From an uncultured Prevotellaceae bacterium (GTDB lineage: Bacteria; Bacteroidota; Bacteroidia; Bacteroidales; Bacteroidaceae), in assembly GCA_902780635.1 (NCBI GenBank), contig CACZGH010000004.1, forward strand, positions 177,632 through 241,631: a stretch of DNA of 64,000 nucleotides. Reading direction: 5' to 3'. Below the pieces are notes generated by a model. The model searched no databases. It saw nothing but the letters and a program-made list of their open reading frames with translations, and had not been told where the DNA came from. The number at the start of each line of letters is the position of its first letter. Within the stretch, counting starts at the first letter, position 1. A program made the position numbers and the translations under genes. Shown here piece by piece: positions 46,917-56,087 of this stretch.

Positions 46917-48083
46917 TTATTTGAACAGTCCTGCGAGTGTGGTGGCAAGTCCCTCTCCGCGGGTTTCATCACCGTCGGCGATGATCTTTCCTGTGGCATC
47001 GAGGAGATAGACGGTGGGGACAGCAGACACCTTAAACATGTCGGCCACCTCGCGGCTGAGGAAGTTAGGCCACTCCAGTTTTTCCTCTGCCACTGCTTTC
47101 TTCCATGCAGCCTCGTCTTTGTCGATGGAGATGCTCACCACCTCAAAGCCTTTGTCTTTGTATAGCTGATACTGTGCTTTCACATTAGGTATCTCCTTGC
47201 GGCAGGGTCCACACCAGCTGGCCCAGAAGTCGAGCAGCACATATTTCTTTCCCTCTGCCAGTTGAGCAAAGGTATACTCTTTGCCGTCTTCACCTTTTAG
47301 CACAAATTTGTCCACCTTGTCGGCAGCTGCCTCAGCAGGCCACAGTTCGGCGCGCATTTTCTTTCCGTAGTAAGATTTTTGCACGTCCTCAGAGAATGAG
47401 TTGAATAGCTTGCGCTGGCTTTTGTCAAAATACGACAGGTATTTTATAGCGAGCAGTGGCCCCCAGAATGTCTCCTTGTTTTCGTTGATCATCCCCGTGA
47501 TGGTTTTCTCGACGGTGTCGAAAAACTCTTTCTCACCGTCGACGATGGCCTTGTACTCATCGGTCAGTTTGAAAGCCTCCAGTTCTTTCCCTTTCAGGCT
47601 ATGCATCTTTTGGATGGAGCCATCCACCCGCTCGTGAAAAGCCTTGTAGAGAATGTCGAGCGAGTCGTGGCGGGCGTCAAACTCGGCCAACTTGTCGGTC
47701 AGAGGCGAGCCGGTGACCTTCACGTCCCAGTTGTAGACAGCACCGGCGGGCACTTCACCTCCGCGCTCCACTTTGCCGCTGAGGGCATATTCTTTGTTCT
47801 CAAGTACGACGAAGGGGCCTCCGTAGGTGTCTTTCACCGACACCCGGGCGCAGATAGGTTCGCTGGCGACGCCAGTGAGTTTGAACTTGCCATCCTGTAC
47901 GGTGGCTTCTGCCAGTGCCGAGTCATTGTCATGGCTCATAGGTATGAGGGCGACGACGGTGCCGTCTTCCAGTCCTTCCACCTGGCCGTTGATCACATAT
48001 TTGTCACCGCTGTTGGTGCAGGCTGCTGAAGCTGCCATGATGAGGCAGCTTGCAGCCATGAATAATGCTTTGAAAGTTTTCAT
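46917..48083 (-). CDS. TlpA-type thioredoxin lipoprotein with DUF4369-like N-terminus
   Basis: A 388-aa protein with a lipoprotein-like signal (LFMAASCLIMAASAACTN). The N-terminal beta domain (YVINGQVEGLEDGTVVALIP) resembles DUF4369, common in Bacteroidetes disulfide proteins. The C-terminal thioredoxin fold carries VLLDFWASWCGPCRKEIPNV with redox cysteines Cys291 and Cys294 and the cis-Pro segment KVSAVPTVYLLD. It should reduce or rearrange disulfides in the periplasm. It closes the SusC-SusD-DUF4843-PKD operon. A DsbD-type electron donor is encoded divergently at 56084-58153, which would supply its reducing power. Confidence 0.88.
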   Translation of the reverse strand: MKTFKALFMAASCLIMAASAACTNSGDKYVINGQVEGLEDGTVVALIPMSHDNDSALAEATVQDGKFKLTGVASEPICARVSVKDTYGGPFVVLENKEYALSGKVERGGEVPAGAVYNWDVKVTGSPLTDKLAEFDARHDSLDILYKAFHERVDGSIQKMHSLKGKELEAFKLTDEYKAIVDGEKEFFDTVEKTITGMINENKETFWGPLLAIKYLSYFDKSQRKLFNSFSEDVQKSYYGKKMRAELWPAEAAADKVDKFVLKGEDGKEYTFAQLAEGKKYVLLDFWASWCGPCRKEIPNVKAQYQLYKDKGFEVVSISIDKDEAAWKKAVAEEKLEWPNFLSREVADMFKVSAVPTVYLLDATGKIIADGDETRGEGLATTLAGLFK

Positions 48084-48105
48084 TTTTTCTATCGTATGTT
48101 AGTAG

Positions 48106-49764
48106 TTACTCTGCGTCAAGACATGTCATGTCTACGATTTTGCCCCATCCTGTGGTGATGATGGGATTGTCGGGCGCACCGAACATCGGTCCCCAAAACG
48201 TGTTGATGGTACCATAGTTGACATCCACCTCCGCCTGGAAGAGCTTGCCATCTTTGGCGCCCTCGTTCCAGATGCCAGCCCAGAAGACACAGTCGCTGGT
48301 GGGCCATCCGCCTCCGGCACTACCGTAGGTATAGATGCAAGTGACTTCCTCACCGGCCTCGCAGGTATAGACGGTGTGTGAGGTGGTCTCGCCGCTGGAG
48401 AAGGAGAAGGAGAACACGCCTTTGGGGGTGGAGTAGTAGAAGCAGGTGCTGCTGGTGTTGGAGCAGAACCGCTGTGCATGCTGGATGTCCTCGCATCCGC
48501 TCAGGTCGATGATGGAGCGGTTGCCCTCAGCGGAGAGGTCGCCATTGTCGACCACATTGTAGAAGCAGTAGCGGTAGAGATACCAGGTGCCGTCGATCTC
48601 TGTGATGACACAGGTGTGGCCGCCACCAGCCTGGAATATCGCCTTCACATTGCCGGGCACCGCATTGGCGTCGACGTAAGCCTCTGAGATGGTAGACTTA
48701 AACTGGCTTAGCGATGTGGCTCCAGAGAAGTAGGGGCGGAATTTCTTGTTCTTCCGGTCGTAGAGCACCTGCCATGCTGAGATGGCATTCTCCACAGGCC
48801 GCCAGGTGGTGTAGGTCTGGCGCATGAGGAATGGGTAGGCGTCATAGTCTCCTGCCACTGGCTCAGAGAACTTCAGGTCATTGGGCTGGTTGGCATAGAT
48901 GACGTGCATCTTGCCATTGTTGATGAGGAAGTCGCAGTTGTTGACAAAGAAACTGGTCTGTGGGTCAAAGACCTCGGGCTTGTTGTAGAACATATCATCC
49001 CATGTGTTGATGGTCATCAGTCCATCCGCGCTCAGACGATACAAGTTTTTGTCGGTGGCCACCAGATAGGAGTCTTTGGATGCTTTGCCCGAATGGGTGC
49101 CCTTGATGAAGCGCGGTTTCCCCTCTAAGTAATGGCCCTTTTGGCTGCTGTAGTACTGGTAAGTGCATTCCAGTCCGCCATAGATGAGCATCAAGTCAGA
49201 GGTGAAGACCTCGATGTCGGTCTGCCCCTCACGCTCAGTGAGCAGATAGAGTCCTCCCTTTGTGCCACTGGAGGCCACGGTGCAGTATTGCGACGACTGC
49301 CAGTAACCTTTCATGCCTGCCTCGGGATCTTCTGCCTGACAGAAGAAGAAATAGGTGCCTGGCTCAAGGTTGCATTCCCAATTGAGGTCTTTCTCGTAGG
49401 CGATGGTGTCTGCGGGTGGGTAGACCATGGCATTGCCTATTTGTTCGGCGCGATAAACATTGTAGTAGGTCTTGAGCACAAACCAACGGTATTTGAGGCG
49501 CTCAGGATGTGCATACTCTACTTTCATATGTAACTCCACGGTGTCGCCAAGGTTCATGTTATAGAGGGCATACTGATTTTTGGTCAATGTCGTGTCGACG
49601 GTCAGTTTGATTTGGCTCACCTCCTCATCGGGCAGGTAGTCGTAGTTGCCGTCATCCTGTGAGCATGCGACGAAGAGTAATGTGACGAGTGGTAAAAGCC
49701 ATGCCAACACACCCCATGCCATCGACTTTGCCTGCTTGTTTGGTTGTATATTGTTCATTTTCAT
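48106..49764 (-). CDS. PKD-like family lipoprotein
   Basis: A 552-aa lipoprotein (LAWLLPLVTLLFVACSQDDG, lipid Cys near 34). A PKD-like beta sandwich follows (TLTKNQYALYNMNLGDTVEL, LKYRWFVLKTYYNVYRAEQ), then a long region with TKGGLYLLTEREGQTDIEVF and a propeller-like tail. This matches the PKD_2 lipoproteins found after DUF4843 genes in Bacteroidetes SusCD operons. It probably sits on the outer surface and binds the imported ligand together with SusD. The ligand is unknown; no enzyme in the operon points to a particular sugar, and the thioredoxin partner hints at a peptide or protein substrate (inference). Confidence 0.8.
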   Translation of the reverse strand: MKMNNIQPNKQAKSMAWGVLAWLLPLVTLLFVACSQDDGNYDYLPDEEVSQIKLTVDTTLTKNQYALYNMNLGDTVELHMKVEYAHPERLKYRWFVLKTYYNVYRAEQIGNAMVYPPADTIAYEKDLNWECNLEPGTYFFFCQAEDPEAGMKGYWQSSQYCTVASSGTKGGLYLLTEREGQTDIEVFTSDLMLIYGGLECTYQYYSSQKGHYLEGKPRFIKGTHSGKASKDSYLVATDKNLYRLSADGLMTINTWDDMFYNKPEVFDPQTSFFVNNCDFLINNGKMHVIYANQPNDLKFSEPVAGDYDAYPFLMRQTYTTWRPVENAISAWQVLYDRKNKKFRPYFSGATSLSQFKSTISEAYVDANAVPGNVKAIFQAGGGHTCVITEIDGTWYLYRYCFYNVVDNGDLSAEGNRSIIDLSGCEDIQHAQRFCSNTSSTCFYYSTPKGVFSFSFSSGETTSHTVYTCEAGEEVTCIYTYGSAGGGWPTSDCVFWAGIWNEGAKDGKLFQAEVDVNYGTINTFWGPMFGAPDNPIITTGWGKIVDMTCLDAE

Positions 49765-49785
49765 ATCACAGTTTATTTCTATTGA

Positions 49786-50526
49786 TTATTCAAATGTCAC
49801 CAGGTTTCCATTTTCATCCGTCAGTGGATTGCCCGGATGAGCGGCGTTGTAGTCATTGAGTGCGTTCTGGAAACGTATCTTATAGCTCATCAGCTGTGCC
49901 CATGACATGGTCTCAGTGGAGAACTCGCCGGCGCCGCCAGAGTTGGTCAGCATGAAGCGGTATTTCACATTGCTGTAGGCACCGAAGAAGGGCTCCAGAT
50001 CGCTCCAGTTGTTGGGGCGGGAGAGAATGTCGTTCCAAATCAGCCGGATATGGTTCTCTTCGTTCACGCCGGGCTTAAAGTCGCTGTTGGCCACCACTTT
50101 CAGGTAGAGGGTCACCGCTTTTGACTGCAGTGAGGCATCGCGGCGCAGCACCACGGGGAAGGTGCCTTTTGACTGGCCTGCCGGTATCACGACCGATGTT
50201 GGTGCACTGTACTGTGCGGCCGATGCGGTGGTGCGCTGTGGGTCGACCTCGATGGCTACGGTGCGGTCGTGGTCGGCTACATTGCCCATCACCTGTGCGT
50301 CGACATTGATGGTCTTTTCAGTCACTTCCATGCCGTAGGCCACGAAAGAGAATGTCACGGAGTCGGTGCCCACGGCCCAAATCTCCTCGCCCACCAAACG
50401 CACGCGCGGTTCATCCTGGTAGAAGAAATCCTCGTCGGTGGAGCATCCCATGAGTGTGAGTGTCATTGCCGCAGGCAGCAGGAGCAGTGCTCCGGCTATC
50501 AAACTTTTGAAATATCTTGTTTTCAT
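49786..50526 (-). CDS. DUF4843 domain lipoprotein
   Basis: A 246-aa lipoprotein (LLLPAAMTLTLMGCSTDEDF, lipid Cys near 28). The body has VTFSFVAYGMEVTEKTINVD and TSVVIPAGQSKGTFPVVLRR, the Calx-beta-like strand pattern of DUF4843, and a C-terminal part ending with NPLTDENGNLVTF. It lies between SusD and the PKD-like gene, the usual position for this family. It is probably an accessory surface lipoprotein of the SusCD complex. A direct role in ligand binding has not been established. Confidence 0.82.
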   Translation of the reverse strand: MKTRYFKSLIAGALLLLPAAMTLTLMGCSTDEDFFYQDEPRVRLVGEEIWAVGTDSVTFSFVAYGMEVTEKTINVDAQVMGNVADHDRTVAIEVDPQRTTASAAQYSAPTSVVIPAGQSKGTFPVVLRRDASLQSKAVTLYLKVVANSDFKPGVNEENHIRLIWNDILSRPNNWSDLEPFFGAYSNVKYRFMLTNSGGAGEFSTETMSWAQLMSYKIRFQNALNDYNAAHPGNPLTDENGNLVTFE

Positions 50527-50542
50527 AAGCTACCTTTTTCTT

Positions 50543-52012
50543 TTAGTTGGTGTATCCTCCAAACTCCTGGTCGTTGCTTGGGATGGGCAACACATAGACA
50601 GACTTGCTGCCCCGGATGCTCGAACCCTTGATATCGCTCAGGTTCAGACGTTTGTAATAGAAGAAGAGGGTGCCGCACTCACCGATGAACTCTTTGCGGT
50701 ACTCTTTGTAGATTTCCTGCTGTATCTGGTCGGCTGTCAGGTCCTGACTCAGTGGGAACTGGCTCAGGTTGCGATTCTCACGCACGATGTTGAGCAGTTC
50801 GATAGCGCGTGCCTTGTCGGTGTTCTTCAGACATTCAGCAGCGATATAGTAGGCCTCGGTCATACGCATGAGCGGATAGAGATTGTTGTAATGGCTTCCG
50901 TCGATATACCAGAACTTAGCCATATATCGTTTCTCACCATCTTGCTCATAGCCTTTCAGATAGCGGTAGTCGTTGCCGTAGCCGAGAGCCACCTCGTAGA
51001 TGTCCTGCACGGTGGCGTCGCTGGGGTTGAGTGTGCTGGTGCCTCCTTGCTTGGTGAAGTAGAGGTTGCCGATGTCCTCCCAGTCGTTGATGACCAATTG
51101 GAACACATGCTCTGTGGTGAACGCGGCATCGAGTTCATTGCGGTTGCTCTGCTGCATATTGGTGTAGTGCACCCAGTTGAAGTAATAGTGGATTTTATCC
51201 TCCACCTGGTTGATCACCTCATTGGCATATTTGAGCGCGTTCTGTGTGTCGCCCATCCAGAGATAAGCGCGTGCCAGAGTAAGACAGCAAGCGTAGTAGT
51301 TGAAACGGTTGCGCTGGAAGGTTGGGTCAGTCTGCGTGTTGCCGCTGGTGATGGCAAGGGTGTCGTATGCCAGTTCATCGCGTGCTGTGAGCAGGTCGCT
51401 TACCACCATTTGCATGGTCTCATTGACCGACTTTTGCGGTGTCACGTCTGTGGAATACGTCGTGACGTAGGGCACACCCTTGGCATTGCCGTCCATGGCG
51501 GGAGCACAGGCGAAGAGACGCATGAGTTCGAAATGGAGGAAAGCGCGCAGACCGTATGCCTCACCTCTGTAAACATGATAGTTGTTTTTGGTGAAGATGT
51601 TGGCATCGGCTTTCTCTATATTCCTGATGAGGATGTTGGCGTTGGCGATGCAGCTATAAGTGTTTTCCCATATATGGCTAATGATTGCCTCACTGGCCAA
51701 GTCAGTGTAGTTGAACTCATTGGGATAGCGCCAGCTGCTGTTGGGGTTGATGTCGTAAGTATGCGACAGCACCTCGGTGAATCCGATACCCATGTTGAGG
51801 CCATACATGCCTGATGTGGTCATCTTGGTGTAGATGCCTGTCAGCTGGTCGAGATAGCCTCCCTCGCGGTCGAAGTGGTCTTCCTCCTTGATTTGCGACT
51901 TCGGGTTGACATCGAGCCAGTCGTTGCACGAGACGAATACGCTGCAAGTGAGCATGAGGAGGCAGTATGCTGCCATTCTGGCCACCTTATTGAAATATTT
52001 GCTATTCATCAT
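50543..52012 (-). CDS. SusD/RagB-type nutrient-binding lipoprotein
   Basis: A 489-aa lipoprotein. The ATG at 52012 is used; a TTG two codons earlier is also open. The signal (YCLLMLTCSVFVSCNDWLDV, lipid Cys near 29) is followed by NPKSQIKEEDHF, TPR-like helices (YHVYRGEAYGLRAFLHFELM near 150; the classic SusD helix) and the C-terminal TEAYYIAAECLKNTDKARAI and EYRKEFIGECGTLFFYYKRL region. It forms the lid over the SusC channel and binds the ligand outside the cell. It lies 28 bp after the susC-type gene. Confidence 0.92.
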   Translation of the reverse strand: MMNSKYFNKVARMAAYCLLMLTCSVFVSCNDWLDVNPKSQIKEEDHFDREGGYLDQLTGIYTKMTTSGMYGLNMGIGFTEVLSHTYDINPNSSWRYPNEFNYTDLASEAIISHIWENTYSCIANANILIRNIEKADANIFTKNNYHVYRGEAYGLRAFLHFELMRLFACAPAMDGNAKGVPYVTTYSTDVTPQKSVNETMQMVVSDLLTARDELAYDTLAITSGNTQTDPTFQRNRFNYYACCLTLARAYLWMGDTQNALKYANEVINQVEDKIHYYFNWVHYTNMQQSNRNELDAAFTTEHVFQLVINDWEDIGNLYFTKQGGTSTLNPSDATVQDIYEVALGYGNDYRYLKGYEQDGEKRYMAKFWYIDGSHYNNLYPLMRMTEAYYIAAECLKNTDKARAIELLNIVRENRNLSQFPLSQDLTADQIQQEIYKEYRKEFIGECGTLFFYYKRLNLSDIKGSSIRGSKSVYVLPIPSNDQEFGGYTN

Positions 52013-52040
52013 TTTCAATTTGTTAATCGTTAGTTTTCCA

Positions 52041-55000
52041 TTAGAACGTCAGTTGTGCAGAGAGCGAGAAAGTGCGGGCGAAGGGATAGTCGGTTCCTCG
52101 CTCGGTCTTGATGCTCGAAATGACGAACAGGTCGTTGGTGTAGGCGCTCACTTTGAGTCGCTCAAGGAAAGAGTTCTTCACAAACTTGCAGTTGCGGAAG
52201 TCATAGTAAACAGTCAGTGAGGAGAGTGTGAACAAGTTGTAGTCCTGCACAAAGCGTGAGGTAGGGTAGGTGACACTTTGGTCGGTGATGGCTTTGTAGA
52301 GTGCGATGTCGCCAGGCCGCTGCCAGCGGTCAGTCATTACACGGCGGTCTACATTGTATTGCATCTGAGCGTTTTCCACTTTGCTGACCAGTGTGCTGTT
52401 GTACATCTGTCCGCCCCAACGGTAGTTCATACTGATGTTCCATCCCCATCCGTTGATTTCTCCGTTGACACCAAAGAGACCGTTCCATGTGGGTTGTGAG
52501 TCGCCGCACACCACCTGGTCGTTCATGTCATACTCGTAGGTGACGGTGCCATCACGTTTCACGTAGATTTCCTTTCCGTTCTGTGGGTCGATACCGAGTG
52601 AGGGCACTGCCCAGATGGCGCTCATGGAGCATCCCTCAAAGTATTTCACCTGTGGTGCGGTGGTCTTATTCTCCAGGGCTGCGGCATCCTGTGCGTCGTT
52701 CCATGCGCGGAGCGAATTGGAGATTTTCTTCAGTTTGTTCTTGTTATGGGCTGCAGACGCGAAGACATTGACGTAGTTGCGGCCGCCATCATAGACTCGG
52801 TAGTTGAGATAAAACTCCAGACCCTTGTTCTCCGTCTCGCCCAGGTTGGCCACGTAGGTGGAGAAACCGGTGGTGTAGGGTACCGTCACGTTGGTCACCA
52901 TACCTTTGGTCTGCGCGATGTAATAGTCGAAGCGACCGGTGAGGCGGTTGTTGAAGAATCCGAAGTCGAGACCGATGTTGGTGTCGTATTTCTCCTGCCA
53001 TTTGAGCGTCTCGTTGGCCAGACGGGTGATGTATGAGCCGATGCCGCCGTTGTAGGAGCGGTCGCTGTAATAGCCGAAGGTGGGCATGGCGTCATAGCTG
53101 GAGAATCCTTGAGAACCGGTATAACCATAGGAGGCGCGAAGCTTGAGGCGGTTGACCACGCTGTTGCCTTTGAGGAAAGCCTCATTGTGTATGTTCCATC
53201 CTGCACCCACTGACCAGAATGAGCCCCAGCGGTTGTCGCTGCCTGCCTCCGACGACCCCATCAGGCGGTAGTTGGCGTCGGCGAGGTATCGCTCGGCATA
53301 GCTGTAGTTGAGGGAGAGCAGTCCACCGCAGTTGCGTGAGATACCTTCTGAACCATAGGGCCTGGATTTGTCGGCATACTGCACACCAAACTTGATGTCG
53401 TCCATGAAGTCATTGGGGAATCCCTCTGCCTCGATATAGGTGTAGTTGTATTTATTGTCGCTCATCGACAGTTGGCCATTGATGAAGAGGAGGTGCTCAT
53501 CCCACATCTTCGACCACTGCAGACCCAGGTCGGCAGAGATGTCGGTGTTGAGTCCGTTCATCTGCGTGTAGGAGCCTTTTCGGAACACGTCAGTGGTGTT
53601 GAGGAAAGAGGTGTGGTTGGCGGGTTTGAACACATCACCTGTGGAGTTTTTATTGATGATGCCGAAACGGCCGGTCATCTTCAGTTCCTCGTTGATAAAC
53701 CATTCCAGGTAGAAGTCATTGGTGATCGTGGTATAGCTCGTCTCGTCGATGGTGTTGAGTGTAGTGTTGAAAAGAGGGTTATAGTAAGCCCCTGACTCAC
53801 CAGCGTTGTTCATATAGTCATAATGCTGTATGAGGTTGCCGTTTTGGTCATAAATGCGGCTGTAGGGGTTCATCTGATAGTAAAGATCGAAGGTTCCGTA
53901 TGGTGAGTTATGGCTCTTGTTGTAGTCGACGGTCAGTTTGTCACGGAACTGCAAGTTCTTCACACGGTAGGCCAGCGTGATGCCACCCGAGAACGTATTG
54001 CGGTCAGACCCTTTCATGGCACCACCGATGCGGTTGTAGGCCAGGTTGACACCATACTGCATGGCTTTGTCGCCACCTTCGAGATAAACGGAGTGCTTGT
54101 GGCCGAACCCATTGTGTACAGGCTGTGCCAGCCAGTCGGTCTCCACGCCGGCCAGTAGTTCGTGCTGTTTGAGCGTGTAGTTCTGATCGAGCGTTACCTG
54201 GCTGAGTGGATTGTCGCTGGTGTAGAGTCCTGCCATCTTCTCCACCTGTAGCTTCTCAGCGGCGTTGGTTAGGTTGTAGCTGGTCAGGTCGGGCACTTCC
54301 AGACTCATCGATCCGGTATAGGTGATGCGCATGCGTCCGCTCTCCGGTCGTTTGGTCTCGATGACGATGACACCATTGGCGGCCTTTGAACCATAGATGG
54401 CTTTTGCGGTGGCGTCTTTGAGTGTGGTGACGCTCTCCACCTGGTTCATGTCGAGGTCGAGTATCTTGGTCAGCTCGGTCTCAAAGCCGTCGAGGATGAA
54501 GAGGGGCTGGTTGGCGCTGGAGGCGTATTCACCTTGCACACTGGCGATGGTCGATGCACCACGCATCTGGAAGTCGGGCAGCGCATTGGGGTTGGAACCA
54601 GCAGCCAGGTTTTCTATCTGCAGGAAAGAGGGGTCGATGTTTTTGAGGCTTTGCAGCACATTGGCATTACCCACTTTCTGCAGATCCTCGCCCTTGACGG
54701 TGGTCACGGCACCGGTGTAGGTGTTGGCTTTTCGCTCAAAAATACCCGTCACCACCACCTCGTCGATAGATTTCGAGTCGGGAGTCAGCACCACTTTGTA
54801 GGATGAGGATGCATTGAGATTGATGACTTGTGTCTCAAATCCGATATAACTCACCTCTATCTGGCTCACGTCGTTGGAGAGCGCCAGTTTGAAATGTCCG
54901 TTGGCATCGGTGATAGCGGTGAAGGTCTCACGGCTTCCGGGACCTTTCACATTGGTGATGGTGGCACCAATGAGAGGCTCGCCCTCGTCGTCGACCACGA

Positions 55001-55091
55001 TACCTGTGATTTCACGACTACCCTGTGCCATTGCTGTGAGCATAGTCAGCCAAAACAACAGCAAGAGTGTAGTCCATCTTCTTTTGTCCAT
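52041..55091 (-). CDS. SusC/RagA-type TonB-linked outer-membrane transporter
   Basis: A 1016-aa protein with a signal peptide (TTLLLLFWLTMLTAMAQ), a CarboxypepD_reg domain (about 27-105, ITGIVVDDEGEPLIGATITN), a TonB-box/plug region (IDEVVVTGIFERKANTYTGA near 125, GASTIASVQGEYAS) and a long barrel ending in FSLSAQLTF. There is no N-terminal STN domain, so it is not built to signal through a FecR-type anti-sigma factor. It imports a large ligand with SusD using TonB energy. It heads the minus-strand operon and is divergent from an ECF sigma gene. Confidence 0.93.
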   Translation of the reverse strand: MDKRRWTTLLLLFWLTMLTAMAQGSREITGIVVDDEGEPLIGATITNVKGPGSRETFTAITDANGHFKLALSNDVSQIEVSYIGFETQVINLNASSSYKVVLTPDSKSIDEVVVTGIFERKANTYTGAVTTVKGEDLQKVGNANVLQSLKNIDPSFLQIENLAAGSNPNALPDFQMRGASTIASVQGEYASSANQPLFILDGFETELTKILDLDMNQVESVTTLKDATAKAIYGSKAANGVIVIETKRPESGRMRITYTGSMSLEVPDLTSYNLTNAAEKLQVEKMAGLYTSDNPLSQVTLDQNYTLKQHELLAGVETDWLAQPVHNGFGHKHSVYLEGGDKAMQYGVNLAYNRIGGAMKGSDRNTFSGGITLAYRVKNLQFRDKLTVDYNKSHNSPYGTFDLYYQMNPYSRIYDQNGNLIQHYDYMNNAGESGAYYNPLFNTTLNTIDETSYTTITNDFYLEWFINEELKMTGRFGIINKNSTGDVFKPANHTSFLNTTDVFRKGSYTQMNGLNTDISADLGLQWSKMWDEHLLFINGQLSMSDNKYNYTYIEAEGFPNDFMDDIKFGVQYADKSRPYGSEGISRNCGGLLSLNYSYAERYLADANYRLMGSSEAGSDNRWGSFWSVGAGWNIHNEAFLKGNSVVNRLKLRASYGYTGSQGFSSYDAMPTFGYYSDRSYNGGIGSYITRLANETLKWQEKYDTNIGLDFGFFNNRLTGRFDYYIAQTKGMVTNVTVPYTTGFSTYVANLGETENKGLEFYLNYRVYDGGRNYVNVFASAAHNKNKLKKISNSLRAWNDAQDAAALENKTTAPQVKYFEGCSMSAIWAVPSLGIDPQNGKEIYVKRDGTVTYEYDMNDQVVCGDSQPTWNGLFGVNGEINGWGWNISMNYRWGGQMYNSTLVSKVENAQMQYNVDRRVMTDRWQRPGDIALYKAITDQSVTYPTSRFVQDYNLFTLSSLTVYYDFRNCKFVKNSFLERLKVSAYTNDLFVISSIKTERGTDYPFARTFSLSAQLTF

Positions 55092-55162
55092 AAGCGTTTT
55101 GATTAGATTAATATTTCGGTGTTAGGTGTTCGGTTTTTGCCTTTCGTCGTTCGGTATTCGGC

Positions 55163-55198
55163 GTTAGGGTTACGGTTAGGGTTAGGGTTACGGTTAGG
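55163..55198. repeat. Telomere-like hexamer array
   Basis: Six hexamers in the order GTTAGG, GTTACG, GTTAGG, GTTAGG, GTTACG, GTTAGG. The order is symmetrical. It lies 72 bp before the susC-type ATG, inside the likely leader of that operon, and is flanked upstream by similar GTTCGG/GTGTTAGG fragments (55119-55162). Confidence 0.85.
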
Positions 55199-55289
55199 TG
55201 CAACAGCTTTCTTTGAGTGTATTTCTTATATATAAACGAGTAGATGAAAAAAATGGGTATGATTTCTGTCGTTTTTTCTCTTTTTTTTC

Positions 55290-55309
55290 TAATTTTGTAG
55301 GCAAATATA
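55290..55309. promoter_or_regulatory. Divergent -7 boxes between sigma factor and susC-type gene
   Basis: TAATTTTG at 55290-55297 (plus), with a weak TCTG -33 at 55265-55268, fits the ECF sigma gene 19 bp downstream. TATATTTG on the minus strand at 55309-55302 is an exact -7 box for the susC-type operon, giving a leader of about 200 nt. The two overlap closely, so the promoters may compete. Confidence 0.55.
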
Positions 55310-55315
55310 GATAAA

Positions 55316-55810
55316 ATGGAAAAGACAGGCGAATTTGACGAGGTCTTTCGATTGTTTTATGGCGAGATGTATACCTTTTCACGGCACTTCCTCACTTGTG
55401 AGGCTGACTGTGAGGATATTGTCAGCGCTGCCTTTGAAGATGTGTGGCGCCATTTTGATACCATAGACCGTGAGGCTGTCAGAGCGTTTCTATATAAAAA
55501 TGTGCGCAACAAATGCATCGACCATTTGCGTCGCAACACCACCCACCGTCGTCATGCCTCACTTTATGCCCAGCTCACTGAGGACTACGATCATGCCGAC
55601 CGTCTGTCTGAGTTGCATGAACGTGAGCAAATAGTGAGCCGTGTGCTTGCCAGTCTGCCAGACTATACCCGCCAGATTTTCATTGCCTGTTATGTGGACC
55701 GCAAGACCTACCATGAGGTGGCGGGAGAATTGGGCATCTCACCCCATACGGTGAAGAAATATATCTCTCGCGCCTTACAAATCATTGCTGAACAACGCAA
55801 AAAAAACTAA
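55316..55810 (+). CDS. ECF-type RNA polymerase sigma-70 factor
   Basis: A 164-aa sigma factor of normal ECF length. Region 2 is seen in FDEVFRLFYGEMYTFSRHFL and EDIVSAAFEDVWRHFDTI (near residues 8-50), with the core KNVRNKCIDHLRRN. Region 4 is LASLPDYTRQIFIACYVDRK plus TYHEVAGELGISPHTVKKYI (helix-turn-helix near 130-155). It redirects RNA polymerase to a small regulon, plausibly including the divergent susC operon. It is followed at once by a 79-aa gene and dsbD-like gene in a coupled run, rather than by a full FecR anti-sigma gene. Confidence 0.93.
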   Translation: MEKTGEFDEVFRLFYGEMYTFSRHFLTCEADCEDIVSAAFEDVWRHFDTIDREAVRAFLYKNVRNKCIDHLRRNTTHRRHASLYAQLTEDYDHADRLSELHEREQIVSRVLASLPDYTRQIFIACYVDRKTYHEVAGELGISPHTVKKYISRALQIIAEQRKKN

Positions 55811-55847
55811 AAAAGACGTACCCATTTCGTTGGGATATGCGTATTAT

Positions 55848-56087
55848 ATGCAGCAACCAATGAAAAATTTAGGTAATATGACAGAACTAGCTGTTGACAT
55901 CATGGAGCCGGGCCATCTGGTCAGTGAAGAAGAACTGCGGCAGATCGCTTCCAATGCCCGCCTCAAGGAGGCCTGTCAGGACATTCTTGTCATACAGGGA
56001 GTACTTGCCCCCAAGGCTGATACAGAAATGGCTTTGCGGGTGCTTTTACCTTTATCAAAGAAAACCAAATCAAACCATAATAAATGA
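55848..56087 (+). CDS. 79-aa protein, possible truncated anti-sigma factor
   Basis: A small protein started at the ATG at 55848; an in-frame TTG overlapping the sigma gene end is a weak alternative. The sequence is helical and charged (TELAVDIMEPGHLVSEEELR, RLKEACQDILVIQGVLAPKA) and has no membrane helix. In position and in pattern it looks like the cytoplasmic N-terminal part of FecR-type anti-sigma factors, with the membrane helix and periplasmic domain missing. Its stop overlaps the next ATG (ATGA). It might hold the sigma factor as a soluble anti-sigma, or it may be an unrelated small protein. Function not shown. Confidence 0.45.
   Translation: MQQPMKNLGNMTELAVDIMEPGHLVSEEELRQIASNARLKEACQDILVIQGVLAPKADTEMALRVLLPLSKKTKSNHNK

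Noticed and set aside
55163-55198. Hexamer array as a true telomere or chromosome end
   Set aside because: It is 36 bp, internal, contains variant hexamers and is flanked by ordinary genes on both sides.
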